56,110 bases of DNA from Shewanella marina JCM 15074 (lineage in GTDB: Bacteria > Pseudomonadota > Gammaproteobacteria > Enterobacterales > Shewanellaceae): positions 1-56,110 of the forward strand of contig NZ_BALM01000027.1 of NCBI RefSeq assembly GCF_000614975.1, given 5' to 3'. Under the pieces are notes generated by a model, which saw only the letters and a list, made by a program, of their open reading frames with translations, was not told the origin of the DNA and made no database searches. Positions 8,424 through 18,000 of the stretch are shown piece by piece. The position numbers were made by a program, and so were the translations under genes. Position 1 is the stretch's first letter, and the number at the start of each line of letters is the position of its first letter.

Positions 8424-8726
8424 TATAAATCTCCATCATGGACTAAGCTTATGACAATGTAATAATCCCTATTACAAGGGTTACTATTTGGTCGCATTAA
8501 GATACAACCAAATCAGAAAGAGATCACCTTTTACTTTCTTTCTTGCAACAAATGATCACATTATTAATTCAAATAATATACCTTCGTATAGATTATCCAC
8601 AAGCCTCAAGATTAAAAATGGATTATTTGTGGATTAATTGAATTTAATGCCATTTCAAGGCTGGACAATACCTGCCTACCCAGTCGAGAATAGGTACATT
8701 AACTACAATAACTAAAGACTTAACTA
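8424..8726. other. Divergent promoter interval with two DnaA-box-like sites
   Basis: This separates the divergent peroxiredoxin and antiporter genes and should hold both promoters. TTATCCACA at 8593-8601 is an exact DnaA-box consensus, and TGTGGATTA at 8628-8636 is an inverted copy with one mismatch. Two boxes do not make an origin, and no further boxes or 13-mers were seen. Confidence 0.35.
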
Positions 8727-10046
8727 ATGAATGCAGTCGTTATCTCTGTGTGTCTGATGCTAGGCCTCAGTATGGCCCGGGTCAATGTCGTGATCGCTTT
8801 AACCATCAGTGCGGTAGTAGCCGGATTATTTGGTGGCTTAAATTTACATGATACCATCTCAGCCTTTAATCATGGTTTAGGTGGTGGTGCTCAAATCGCG
8901 CTAAGTTATGCGCTATTGGGCGCATTTGCGGTTGCTTTATCGCATAGTGGCTTAACTACCTTAATATCAAAAAAGATTGTGCATTCTATTGGTGCTAATC
9001 CCGATGCAGCTAATATTCGTAAAGTTCGTTATATTCTGCTTTTCGCATTATTGTCTATGGCAATTGCATCGCAAAACGTACTACCGATCCATATTGCGTT
9101 TATTCCAATTTTGGTTCCGCCACTGTTGCACGTCATGTCTAAACTCAAGCTAGATCGTCGTTTAGTGGCTTGTGTCATGACCTTTGGTCTCGTCACAACC
9201 TATATGATATTGCCGGTTGGATTTGGTGGCATATTTTTAAATGATATTCTTTTAGCGAATTTACGTGCTAATGGATTACAAGCGGTCACGGGTGAAGTCA
9301 CTCATGCGATGTTAATCCCTGCTTTAGGTATGTTTGTTGGTCTATTGATTGCAGTATTTATTAGCTACCGTAAACCACGTGAATATAACGAAGAACAAAT
9401 TTTAGCCGTTGAGCCTGAAGACGGTATCAATAAGCGAAATATTACCATTGCACTTATCGCTATTGCCTCAACCTTAGCTGTGCAACTTTATACTGATTCA
9501 ATGATTTTTGGTGCCTTAGTTGGCTTTGTGATCTTTAGCGCATCAGGTGCATTAAAGCATACTGCAGATCAAGATATCTTTAACCAAGGCGTACGCATGA
9601 TGGCCAATATTGGCTTTATTATGATTGCTGCTGCAGGTTTTGCTGCTGTCATTAAGGCTACCGGCGAAGTTCCAAGCCTAGTTGAATCAGTTGGCACCAT
9701 GATTGGCCAACATAAAGGTATTGCCGCTTTCTTAATGCTTTTTATTGGATTACTGATCACGATGGGCATTGGATCTTCGTTTTCTACGATTCCAATTATT
9801 GCCACCATTTATGTGCCATTAGCCCTAAGCTTTGATTTCTCTGTAGCAGCGACTATCGCGTTAGTTGGTACAGCAGCAGCATTAGGTGATGCAGGCTCGC
9901 CGGCATCGGATTCAACCTTAGGCCCTACCGCTGGTTTAAATGCTGATGGTCAGCATGATCATATCCGCGACAGTGTGATCCCAACCTTTATTCACTATAA
10001 TATTCCGTTATTGATATTTGGCTGGATTGCCGCGATGGTACTCTAA
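8727..10046 (+). CDS. Na+/H+ antiporter-family transporter, first of a tandem pair
   Basis: Integral membrane protein of 439 residues with about eleven hydrophobic helices. The overall sequence fits the Na+/H+ antiporter family related to NhaC and Bacillus YuiF, some members of which move amino acids rather than sodium. Conserved polar stretches in helices include GLGGGAQIALSYALLGAFAVALSHSG (split motif near residues 51-75), ASQNVLPIHIAF, and DAGSPASDSTLGPTAGLN near the C-terminus. The ribosome site is poor, but the start matches that of the paralogue. It is followed by a terminator-like hairpin at 10071. The substrate is not deducible: Na+/H+ exchange is the family default. Confidence 0.85.
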   Translation: MNAVVISVCLMLGLSMARVNVVIALTISAVVAGLFGGLNLHDTISAFNHGLGGGAQIALSYALLGAFAVALSHSGLTTLISKKIVHSIGANPDAANIRKVRYILLFALLSMAIASQNVLPIHIAFIPILVPPLLHVMSKLKLDRRLVACVMTFGLVTTYMILPVGFGGIFLNDILLANLRANGLQAVTGEVTHAMLIPALGMFVGLLIAVFISYRKPREYNEEQILAVEPEDGINKRNITIALIAIASTLAVQLYTDSMIFGALVGFVIFSASGALKHTADQDIFNQGVRMMANIGFIMIAAAGFAAVIKATGEVPSLVESVGTMIGQHKGIAAFLMLFIGLLITMGIGSSFSTIPIIATIYVPLALSFDFSVAATIALVGTAAALGDAGSPASDSTLGPTAGLNADGQHDHIRDSVIPTFIHYNIPLLIFGWIAAMVL

Positions 10047-10070
10047 CCACATCTTATACGATTCATCTTA

Positions 10071-10094
10071 AAGCCAGCAAAATTGCTGGCTTTT
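10071..10094 (+). terminator. Rho-independent terminator between the two paralogues
   Basis: GCCAGC (10073-10078) and GCTGGC (10085-10090) with a six-base loop are followed by TTTTC. It suggests that the second paralogue at 10200 has its own promoter or relies on read-through. Confidence 0.7.
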
Positions 10095-10199
10095 CATTTT
10101 AAAACACTGAACATTTATTAGTAGTAGCTTATTTAAGCTGGTCATTACCTCTCAAGCCTGATAGAAATAAACAATCGCCCTCAACAATAAGAGCACTTT

Positions 10200-11519
10200 A
10201 TGAATGCCGTTGTGATTGCTGTCTGTCTGATGTTATTGCTAAGCCTGCTACGAATAAATGTCGTTATCGCCCTCACGGTAAGCGCTGTAGTCGCGGGGTT
10301 GATGGGGAATTTAGATCTACATCAAACTATTGATGCCTTTAACTCAGGATTAGGTGGTGGCGCAAAAATTGCGCTGAGTTATGCCTTGCTGGGAGCTTTT
10401 GCCGTCGCCCTATCTCATAGTGGCTTAACCACATTGATTTCTAATAAAATAATCCACTATATTGGCGTTGACCAAAACCATGCAAATTTAACTAAAATTC
10501 GCTACATATTATTGGTGGCGATACTGACCATGGCTATTTGCTCGCAAAACATACTGCCCATTCATATTGCTTTTATTCCAATTTTAATCCCACCACTTTT
10601 ACATTTGATGTCCACGTTGCAGTTAGATAGACGTCTAGTCGCGTGTGTACTAACTTTTGGTTTAGTTACCACCTATATGATTTTACCCGTTGGATTTGGT
10701 GCGATTTTTATCAATAATATTTTGCTGTCCAATCTTAATGCCAACGGCTTAAATGCGGTTGGGACACAAGTGACTGAGGCGATGTTACTCCCCGCACTAG
10801 GCATGATTAGTGGCTTGTTAATCGCAGTATTTATTAGTTACCGTAAACCTCGTCAATATTCCGATAGCCAAATATCAAGTTCCACATCAGAGCAACGAAT
10901 TAAACCATACAGTATTGTTATTGCGATTATTGCAGCGCTTAGCACATTAACAATTCAAATTTATACCTCATCAATGATATATGGCGCTCTAGTTGGTTTT
11001 ATAATTTTTAGTTTGTCAGGCGCACTTAAACACAGTAACGATCAAGATGTGTTTAATCGAGGTATGCGGATGATGGCCAACATCGGTTTTATTATGATTG
11101 CAGCAGCAGGATTTGCGGCAGTGTTAAAAGCGACGGGTGATGTACCGTTATTGGTTGAATCAATGGCTGGATTTATCGGTCAAAATAGAGCATTGGGAGC
11201 AATACTAATGTTAGTAATTGGTCTATTAATCACCATGGGAATTGGCTCATCATTTTCAACGATTCCAATTATTGCCACCATTTATGTGCCATTATCTTTA
11301 AGCTTAGGTTTTTCAGTGGCCGCAACGATTGCAATTGTAGGCACGGCAGCAGCTTTAGGTGACGCTGGCTCCCCCGCATCAGACTCCACTCTAGGTCCAA
11401 CTGCAGGCTTAAATGTTGATGGCCAACACGATCACATTCGTGACAGCGTGATCCCCACGTTTATTCACTACAATATTCCTTTACTGATTTTCGGTTGGGT
11501 AGCCGCTATGAGTTTATAA
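10200..11519 (+). CDS. Na+/H+ antiporter-family transporter, second of a tandem pair
   Basis: Same length (439 residues) and start (MNAVVI) as the gene at 8727, and identical over long blocks such as LSYALLGAFAVALSHSGL, FGLVTTYMILPVGFG and the C-terminal DAGSPASDSTLGPTAGLN motif. By eye about three quarters of positions are the same, with most differences in loops and around residues 220-235. This is a tandem duplication kept as two full genes. AAGAG lies about nine bases before ATG. A separate transcript is likely because a terminator lies upstream. Retention of all conserved polar residues suggests both copies are active. A difference in substrate or regulation is only inference. Confidence 0.85.
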   Translation: MNAVVIAVCLMLLLSLLRINVVIALTVSAVVAGLMGNLDLHQTIDAFNSGLGGGAKIALSYALLGAFAVALSHSGLTTLISNKIIHYIGVDQNHANLTKIRYILLVAILTMAICSQNILPIHIAFIPILIPPLLHLMSTLQLDRRLVACVLTFGLVTTYMILPVGFGAIFINNILLSNLNANGLNAVGTQVTEAMLLPALGMISGLLIAVFISYRKPRQYSDSQISSSTSEQRIKPYSIVIAIIAALSTLTIQIYTSSMIYGALVGFIIFSLSGALKHSNDQDVFNRGMRMMANIGFIMIAAAGFAAVLKATGDVPLLVESMAGFIGQNRALGAILMLVIGLLITMGIGSSFSTIPIIATIYVPLSLSLGFSVAATIAIVGTAAALGDAGSPASDSTLGPTAGLNVDGQHDHIRDSVIPTFIHYNIPLLIFGWVAAMSL

Positions 11520-11530
11520 TTTAATCAATA

Positions 11531-11557
11531 AAAAAAGGAAGCCTAAGCTTCCTTTTT
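11531..11557. terminator. Bidirectional terminator between the antiporter gene and upp
   Basis: GGAAGC (11537-11542) and GCTTCC (11547-11552) form a stem flanked by a run of A residues on the left and five T residues on the right. Confidence 0.85.
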
Positions 11558-11573
11558 ATCATTCGATAACTAA

Positions 11574-12200
11574 TTATTTAGTACCAAAAATCTTGTCACC
11601 CGCATCACCAAGGCCAGGTAAGATGTAACCCTTGTCATTTAGACACTCGTCAATTGCCGCAGTGTATAATTCAACGTCTGGGTGAGCCTTTTCTAATGCT
11701 GCAATACCTTCAGGTGCAGCCACTAAAACTAATGCGCGAATAGCGGTACAGCCACGAGATTTTAATAAATCGATAGTTGCAATCATTGAACCACCTGTTG
11801 CTAACATAGGGTCAACAACTAGTGCAATACGCTCATCAACGTTGCTTGCTAGCTTTTCAAAATATGGAACTGGTTCTAAAGTTTCTTCATCACGGTAAAT
11901 GCCTACTACCGAAATACGTGCACTTGGCATATGCTCTAATACGCCATCCATCATGCCTAAACCTGCGCGTAAAATAGGCACTACAGTAACCTTTTTACCT
12001 TTGATCTGTTCGATCTCAACAGGGCCATTCCAACCTTCAATAGTCACAGTTTCAGTTTCAAAGTCAGCAGTTGCTTCATAAGTCAGTAAACTACCTACTT
12101 CAGCCGCTAACTCACGAAAACGCTTAGTGCTAATATCACCTTCGCGCATTAGACCGATTTTATGGCGTACTAAAGGATGCTTCACTTCAACAACTTTCAT
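11574..12200 (-). CDS. upp: Uracil phosphoribosyltransferase
   Basis: Pyrimidine salvage enzyme converting uracil and PRPP to UMP. The 208-residue length equals that of E. coli Upp. The PRPP-binding loop VDPMLATGGSMIATIDLL lies near residues 129-146, and the uracil-binding C-terminal region GYILPGLGDAGDKIFG is present. AGGAG lies eight bases before the ATG. It is divergent from purM, with 241 bases between them, so salvage and de novo nucleotide genes are neighbours here as in many gammaproteobacteria. Confidence 0.98.
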   Translation of the reverse strand: MKVVEVKHPLVRHKIGLMREGDISTKRFRELAAEVGSLLTYEATADFETETVTIEGWNGPVEIEQIKGKKVTVVPILRAGLGMMDGVLEHMPSARISVVGIYRDEETLEPVPYFEKLASNVDERIALVVDPMLATGGSMIATIDLLKSRGCTAIRALVLVAAPEGIAALEKAHPDVELYTAAIDECLNDKGYILPGLGDAGDKIFGTK

Positions 12201-12362
12201 GCTTTTCTCCTGCTTTTTTGACGTATTTGCTCAAAGCAAATTTTACAGATTCTAGTTTATTTCGGTCATAGAAGAAAACACAAAATCAAATTATCATCAA
12301 AATCGTGATTTAACTCAGCTATTTCACAAAAAAAAGCGAAAAGATTATTTAGGAATCTGACC

Positions 12363-12391
12363 TTTATAGGGCTGCTACAAACTGTTAGAAT
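12363..12391 (+). promoter_or_regulatory. Probable purMN promoter
   Basis: TTTATA (12363-12368), a 17-base spacer and TAGAAT (12386-12391) stand about 50 bases before the purM start. I looked for a PurR box resembling ACGCAAACGTTTGCGT and did not see one in the upp-purM interval. Confidence 0.4.
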
Positions 12392-12441
12392 CAGCGCCAT
12401 AAAAAAATCCATAATAACGATGTACCCTAAGAGGATCCTCC

Positions 12442-13479
12442 GTGACCACTCCTACCTCACTAAGCTACAAAGATGCCGGCGTCGATATTGATGCAGGTAA
12501 TGCGCTCGTAAACAATATCAAATCAGCGGTTAAACGCACTCATCGTCCAGAAGTCATGGGCAATTTGGGTGGGTTTGGTGCGCTATGCGAATTGCCTACG
12601 AAATACAAACACCCCGTACTTGTTTCAGGCACTGACGGTGTTGGTACCAAACTAAGACTTGCTATCGATTACAAAAAACATGACAGCGTAGGTATTGATC
12701 TCGTTGCGATGTGTGTAAACGACTTAATTGTACAAGGTGCTGAACCACTGTTTTTCCTTGACTATTATGCGACTGGCAAACTTGATGTAGAAACTGCGAC
12801 ATCAGTTGTTAACGGTATTGGCGAAGGTTGCTTCCAATCTGGTTGTGCCTTAATCGGTGGTGAAACAGCTGAAATGCCTGGTATGTATGAAGGTGACGAT
12901 TACGACCTAGCTGGTTTTTGTGTAGGTGTGGTTGAAAAAGACCAAATTATTGATGGCAGCAAAGTCAAAGCAGGCGATGCACTTATCGCATTAGCTGCAA
13001 GCGGCCCTCATTCAAATGGCTACTCACTCATCCGTAAAGTATTAGAAGTGAGTCAAGCCGACCCACAGCAAATGTTAGAAGGCAAACCGCTTATCGAACA
13101 TCTGCTAACCCCAACTCGTATTTATGTTAAACCTCTTTTAAAACTGATTGAGCAAACTGAAGTTCATGCTATGGCTCACATTACTGGTGGCGGATTCTGG
13201 GAAAACATTCCCCGCGTGTTACCAGAAGATTGTAAAGCTGTAGTGCAAGGAAACTCTTGGCAATGGCCACCTGTTTTCAGCTGGTTAATGGATAACGGTA
13301 ATATTTCAGCATTTGAAATGTACCGTACCTTTAACTGTGGCGTTGGAATGATTGTAGCCCTACCTGCCGATAAAGCAGCGCAGGCGGTTGAGTTCCTTAA
13401 CGCTGAAGGTGAACAAGCTTGGCTCATCGGTGAAATTGCCACTAGACATGGTGATGAAGAGCAAGTGGAGATCTTGTAA
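12442..13479 (+). CDS. purM: Phosphoribosylformylglycinamidine cyclo-ligase (AIR synthetase)
   Basis: Fifth step of purine synthesis: FGAM plus ATP gives aminoimidazole ribotide. It is a 345-residue PurM-superfamily protein with the nucleotide-binding segment VSGTDGVGTKLRLAID near residues 61-76, MCVNDLIVQGAEPLFFLDY, and the glycine-rich AHITGGGFWENIPR. The start codon is GTG at 12442, preceded by AAGAGGA. Its TAA overlaps the purN ATG by one base, indicating translational coupling. Confidence 0.98.
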   Translation: MTTPTSLSYKDAGVDIDAGNALVNNIKSAVKRTHRPEVMGNLGGFGALCELPTKYKHPVLVSGTDGVGTKLRLAIDYKKHDSVGIDLVAMCVNDLIVQGAEPLFFLDYYATGKLDVETATSVVNGIGEGCFQSGCALIGGETAEMPGMYEGDDYDLAGFCVGVVEKDQIIDGSKVKAGDALIALAASGPHSNGYSLIRKVLEVSQADPQQMLEGKPLIEHLLTPTRIYVKPLLKLIEQTEVHAMAHITGGGFWENIPRVLPEDCKAVVQGNSWQWPPVFSWLMDNGNISAFEMYRTFNCGVGMIVALPADKAAQAVEFLNAEGEQAWLIGEIATRHGDEEQVEIL

Positions 13480-14123
13480 TGCCTAAGAGCTGTCGCGTTT
13501 TAGTATTAATTTCAGGTAATGGTAGTAATTTACAAGCCGTTATCGATAGTTGTGATGACCACCTACAAGCGGAAGTTGTTGGCGTAATCAGTAATCAACC
13601 AGATGCTTATGGATTAATGCGTGCTCATCTCGCAGAGATTGATACCAGCTGCGTGATCGCTCATTCAGGTGAAAGCCGCCAAGAATACGATCAACGTTTA
13701 GCGAAAGCAATTGAACGTTATCAGCCTGATTTAATTGTATTAGCAGGCTTTATGCGCATCTTATCTAACGATATTGTTAACCAATATCTAGGTAAAATGA
13801 TAAATATCCATCCTTCGTTGTTACCTAAGTATCCGGGTATGAACACCCACCAGCGTGCACTTGATGCTGGTGATACTGAACACGGTGCAAGTGTTCATTT
13901 TGTTATTCCTGAACTTGATGCAGGCCCAGTTATTTTACAGGCTAAAATACCTGTTTATGAAGGTGATGACGCTGAAGTATTAGCTCAACGAGTGCACGAA
14001 CAAGAACATGCCATTTATCCATTAGTGGTTAAATGGTTTGCTCAAGGCCGTTTAGCAATGGTTAATGGTAAAGCAATACTTGATGACAAAGATGTTGGTC
14101 CTAGTGGTTATGCTCCTGATTAA
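13479..14123 (+). CDS. purN: Phosphoribosylglycinamide formyltransferase (GART)
   Basis: Transfers a formyl group from 10-formyl-tetrahydrofolate to GAR in purine synthesis. The 214-residue protein keeps the catalytic trio Asn109 and His111 in INIHPSLLPKYPG and Asp147 in PELDAGPVILQ. The N-terminus LVLISGNGSNLQAVI is the phosphate-binding loop. It is the second gene of the purMN operon, which ends at the bidirectional terminator at 14138-14167. Confidence 0.98.
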   Translation: MPKSCRVLVLISGNGSNLQAVIDSCDDHLQAEVVGVISNQPDAYGLMRAHLAEIDTSCVIAHSGESRQEYDQRLAKAIERYQPDLIVLAGFMRILSNDIVNQYLGKMINIHPSLLPKYPGMNTHQRALDAGDTEHGASVHFVIPELDAGPVILQAKIPVYEGDDAEVLAQRVHEQEHAIYPLVVKWFAQGRLAMVNGKAILDDKDVGPSGYAPD

Positions 14124-14137
14124 TCATTAATTAAATG

Positions 14138-14167
14138 AAAAAAGGAACCTATTTAGGTTCCTTTTTT
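14138..14167. terminator. Bidirectional terminator after purMN
   Basis: GGAACC (14144-14149) and GGTTCC (14156-14161) form a stem with a six-base loop, with A residues on its left and six T residues on its right. It can also end the convergent lipoprotein gene. Confidence 0.9.
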
Positions 14168-14181
14168 ATTGAAAGTCCTTT

Positions 14182-14493
14182 TTATTGGGAAGTACATAGG
14201 TACGCTTGTGTAATCCGCCAAGCATTACAGCCATTAGATGACTGTTTATTACACTCTGTAGTTATTGTTTGTTGTTCCCTTGCATAAGTGTAGCCTTTCG
14301 CTTTACATTGATTGACCGCGAGTATTGTCGCTTGCTGTCGACTGATCATCGGCGCTTCATAACCATTATATTGATAAGATAATTCAATCATTAGCTCTGT
14401 CTGATTTGTGTGCAAGGCTGCTGGCGACAAAGTGTTAGTATGGCAAGCAGATATCAATAGTACAGACACTAATATCAATAGAATATTTACCAT
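14182..14493 (-). CDS. Small YecR-like lipoprotein
   Basis: 103-residue protein with a type II signal peptide: MVNILLILVSVLLISAC puts the lipidated cysteine at residue 17. The mature part has a pattern of four further cysteines and an aromatic C-terminus (QCKAKGYTYA, ECNKQSSNGCNAW, AYLCTSQ) that resembles the YecR family, whose E. coli member is flagellum-regulated. It is alone between two terminators. The family call is from memory of the cysteine pattern and is moderate. The role is unknown. Confidence 0.65.
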   Translation of the reverse strand: MVNILLILVSVLLISACHTNTLSPAALHTNQTELMIELSYQYNGYEAPMISRQQATILAVNQCKAKGYTYAREQQTITTECNKQSSNGCNAWRITQAYLCTSQ

Positions 14494-14806
14494 ACCCCAA
14501 ACCTCATACGTCCCTTACCTAACTGCAACTTCACCATAAAATATTAAACCCATTAATTTAGTATGGTTATATCATGTTCAAATATTGACCTAATAGAAAT
14601 TAGTCAAAAGTCGCAATCATCATTATAAATAAAAATGCAATTTGCACATTATTGAATTCGCTAACATGTTCTGAATCCTGCACGGTAAATAGAGATATGA
14701 GCCACTTTCCTTTGGCTTTATTAAGAATAATAAGTTGCGCCAACTTGATTAAATAACGCACTATCTTGTAAATAACTGCCAACAAGATTACTTACAACTG
14801 CACTTA

Positions 14807-14941
14807 TTAGGAGTTAATAATCTTACGTTTAGCTGTTATCACTTTATGCAATGTACTCCCTGCCTTTAAACAGACTAAATACTTCACTGCTTGCTCATCC
14901 TTGAGCTTTAACTCACAACATTGCCGACCCGCAATTAACAT
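14807..14941 (-). CDS. Possible 44-residue small protein
   Basis: An untracked open frame within the 540-base interval 14494-15032. The ATG at 14941 has GAGGA close upstream, and the frame runs to TAA at 14807. The product begins MLIAGRQCCELKLKDEQ and ends in a basic stretch (KVITAKRKIINS). It has no signal peptide, no membrane helix and no family I recognise. It could be a small basic protein, the remnant of a longer gene, or chance. Another minus-strand frame at 14600-14785 starts with TTG, has no ribosome site and was not accepted. I see nothing else in this interval. Confidence 0.3.
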   Translation of the reverse strand: MLIAGRQCCELKLKDEQAVKYLVCLKAGSTLHKVITAKRKIINS

Positions 14942-14978
14942 AGATCCTCATATTTAATCCACTTAACCACTTTATATA

Positions 14979-15006
14979 AAAAAACCAGCGATAAACGCTG
15001 GTTTTT
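14979..15006. terminator. Terminator after the M66 peptidase gene
   Basis: CCAGCG (14985-14990) and CGCTGG (14996-15001) form a stem with a five-base loop, with A and T runs on the two sides. It lies 27 bases after the stop of the minus-strand peptidase gene. Confidence 0.85.
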
Positions 15007-15032
15007 ACCATCAAGAGTTTGCCGCTATAATA

Positions 15033-18000
15033 TTATTTATAGCTATATTGACCAAAACGGCTTGAGAATACCCAATCTAGCCCATTGGACCACTTAATGT
15101 GTTCAACTTGCACACATTGGCCAGCAGCATTCACAAATCCAGCACCATAAAAACCATTATTAATCAGACTACATAAGTTGCGATTACTGCCGAGTTGCTC
15201 ACTTTCACCTTTAGCTTTAACTCGTTCACCAGTATGTATTGGATCCCATAATGATAACCACTCAAATTGATTTAATGGCGATTCAATTCGCTCATCAATT
15301 CCAGCTTGTCGCACCGTAATATCATCACCACCACTACAGCGATAATCACCTGTTGCTAACTGCTCAACAAAACCATGAACAGTTTGCACTGTACCATTTA
15401 TATTAAGATCAAAACGACATATAGGTAGCTGCACATCACCGACTTTCATTGTGGCTAGGTTATTTCTATCTCGTTGACTTAAATTATTTAAATCCATTTG
15501 CGCTGAATGCTTAAACCAGCCATTGTCAATTGAACTTGTTAATGCCTGATAACCATATTGCTGCCCAATAATGACGGCCTCTGGTAACTTATCCAAACCA
15601 GTGGCTAATGATGGAGTTAACTGAGCTAACTGATGTACACCCTCACCATCCTCACAATTTAAGCTGACATTCGCTAGAGTTTGTTGTGGCAAGTTAATAT
15701 GGAATTTATTACTTTCACTGCTATTTAATCGCTGCCCCGCCAAGTCATATGAGCTTGATTGACCATGACTATCAATCACCTCTAAGCGGCAGACGTTGTG
15801 ATGAATATATTGCCCTTGTTCAATATTATTACGCCAAATAGTGTACGCCCAATCACGATTATTACTGTGTTTAATCCCTGCAATTTGTACACATTGTCCA
15901 TCTTGTACAAAGCCGGCACCGTTATGACTACTATTATCAATATCGGTCAATAAGCATAAACGCACTTCGCCAATTTGTGGCGTTGGGGTATAGCTAATCT
16001 CACCACGCCCATATGGGTATAACAGAGAGTAATCGCCAACTTGTGACTGCATCACTTGACGCTGACCATCAATCGTCCAACGCATATCATCACTGACTTG
16101 GCAAGTATTGGTTTGTTGATCAACACTACCGACTAAATTAACATTTTCAGCGGCAGAAGTTTGGAAGCTAAATTGGCATAGTCGCTTATACGAACCATTA
16201 TCAACAATTGTTTTCCAACTCGTTGCTGCAATTTGTTCTGCCGTTAATGACTGCAATTGATGCCAACCTTGAGTCAGTGATAACTCTCCCGCTGCGGGGG
16301 TATAATCAGCCCCTTCAGGCAAATTAAACGTATTACCATAATTACCGTATAACACAGGATAAATCTGACTCGCATTCACTCGCATTGGATCATAAATACC
16401 CACTAAGGTCGTTACAGGCACGCCAGTTTGCGCTGCAGCAGGAAAATCTGTTTCAGCATCAATATAAGCTTGTAGTGCTTGATCCCATTTTACATAATAA
16501 CTTGCACTGCTTGGATCTTGGTTATAGCCACTGTTTAACCAAGCTTGAACTCGCCTTACTTGCATAGGATGCTGATACGTAAAATTACTGACTAATCCTA
16601 ATTTTCTATATTCACCACCCGCTTGGCTGTCAACCACAAAACGGAACGTGTCTAAATAAGGTGCAGAGGTTTCACCGCCAAGGGTAATTTCCCTTGCCTC
16701 ACCACGCCAGTCTAAACTACCAATAAAACGTTTAAATAAATTATCCCAACCCCAGCCACTTTGCATATCATGCACTGACGCCATGCTTGGATAATGTCCT
16801 AAGCCGTAATTATGTGCCAACTCATGCGACCACTCATTACCGGTTGTATCTTCTAAAGTCACAATACCACCGCCGCCACTACCACCATGCACGACCGTTT
16901 TAGTCGCGTGAGTTTTTGCATCGGTATAAACTCCCACGTTGGTATGAGCCGTAATATGATTAAAACGTCGATTATAAGCTTGTGAACTGCCAGCTGTGGT
17001 ACTTATGCCCACATTGGCATTATTGATACCAGTAGAGATAAGCGCTTTACCAATCGCCTCACGCATATCGCCAGAATGCCAGCCGCCATCAGTATCGCTA
17101 CGCTCTGTGTAAACTTTACCATTTGGCATGGTCACAGTAGCAAAATAAGCGGGTGCATATTGACCAATAACCATTTTTGAAACTGGGATCTTTTGGAAAT
17201 AATCTGCTGCATGTTCAGCAGTATTATTGGCCATCGTATTACGGCCTCGAGGCTGAGTAAGCATACCCATATCAATATTTTGAATCACAAGCTCAGGGGC
17301 GCCGCCAAATTCGATAGGTTGCGCTAATTGCGCATGCCGACCGTGATTATCAATAAACGCTAAGGTTAACCCCGGCAGCATCCAATCCCATGGTAAAGGT
17401 AAACTCCATACTTGATGACCAAAAATAACCGTAGGACGACCATCCACTTGATATTGATCGGTTTTAGGTTGCTGAGCAGGACTTTGCATCGGTAATCGAC
17501 CAAGCAAAACGCCATCTTGATAGGCTTCTAACCAAAGTTGATTGATGTCGCTAAGCTGTGGAGTAACGAGTAACATCGCATCTCGCTTCATCACCACATC
17601 TGGCGCACCAATATCAGCATTACCAAATGGAGCAGTTAAGCTGTGACTTTGCATCAAGGATAAGTGCGCACCAAAATCTCCCTGCAAATGGTTTAATTGG
17701 CGAATACCATCATGAAATCCCATCTGAGTAGGTGCGGTAGTAAAACTGATGCTTGGTGCATCAATACAACCTGTTGTATTACAAGCTTGCAATTGAATTT
17801 GATACTCAGTATCCGCGACTAATTCAGGAAGAAAAAACTCAGGCTCTGTGGCACTAAACGCCTGAATGCGAGCGTCCGACGCAGAGGTTAATTGAATATG
17901 ATATTGATTACCGGCCTGATGCCCTTTCCAAGTAATACTTGCCCCTACATCATAAATGCCCGATAACTGCAGCTCAGAAATGACAGGAGCACTGATACAT

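Noticed and set aside
8593..8636. Replication origin at the DnaA-like boxes
   Set aside because: Only two boxes, no AT-rich 13-mers, and neighbouring genes are not those of a replication origin.
14600..14785. 61-residue open frame on the minus strand with hydrophobic ends
   Set aside because: Starts with TTG, no ribosome site, no terminator or neighbour logic. Kept only as part of an unassigned interval.
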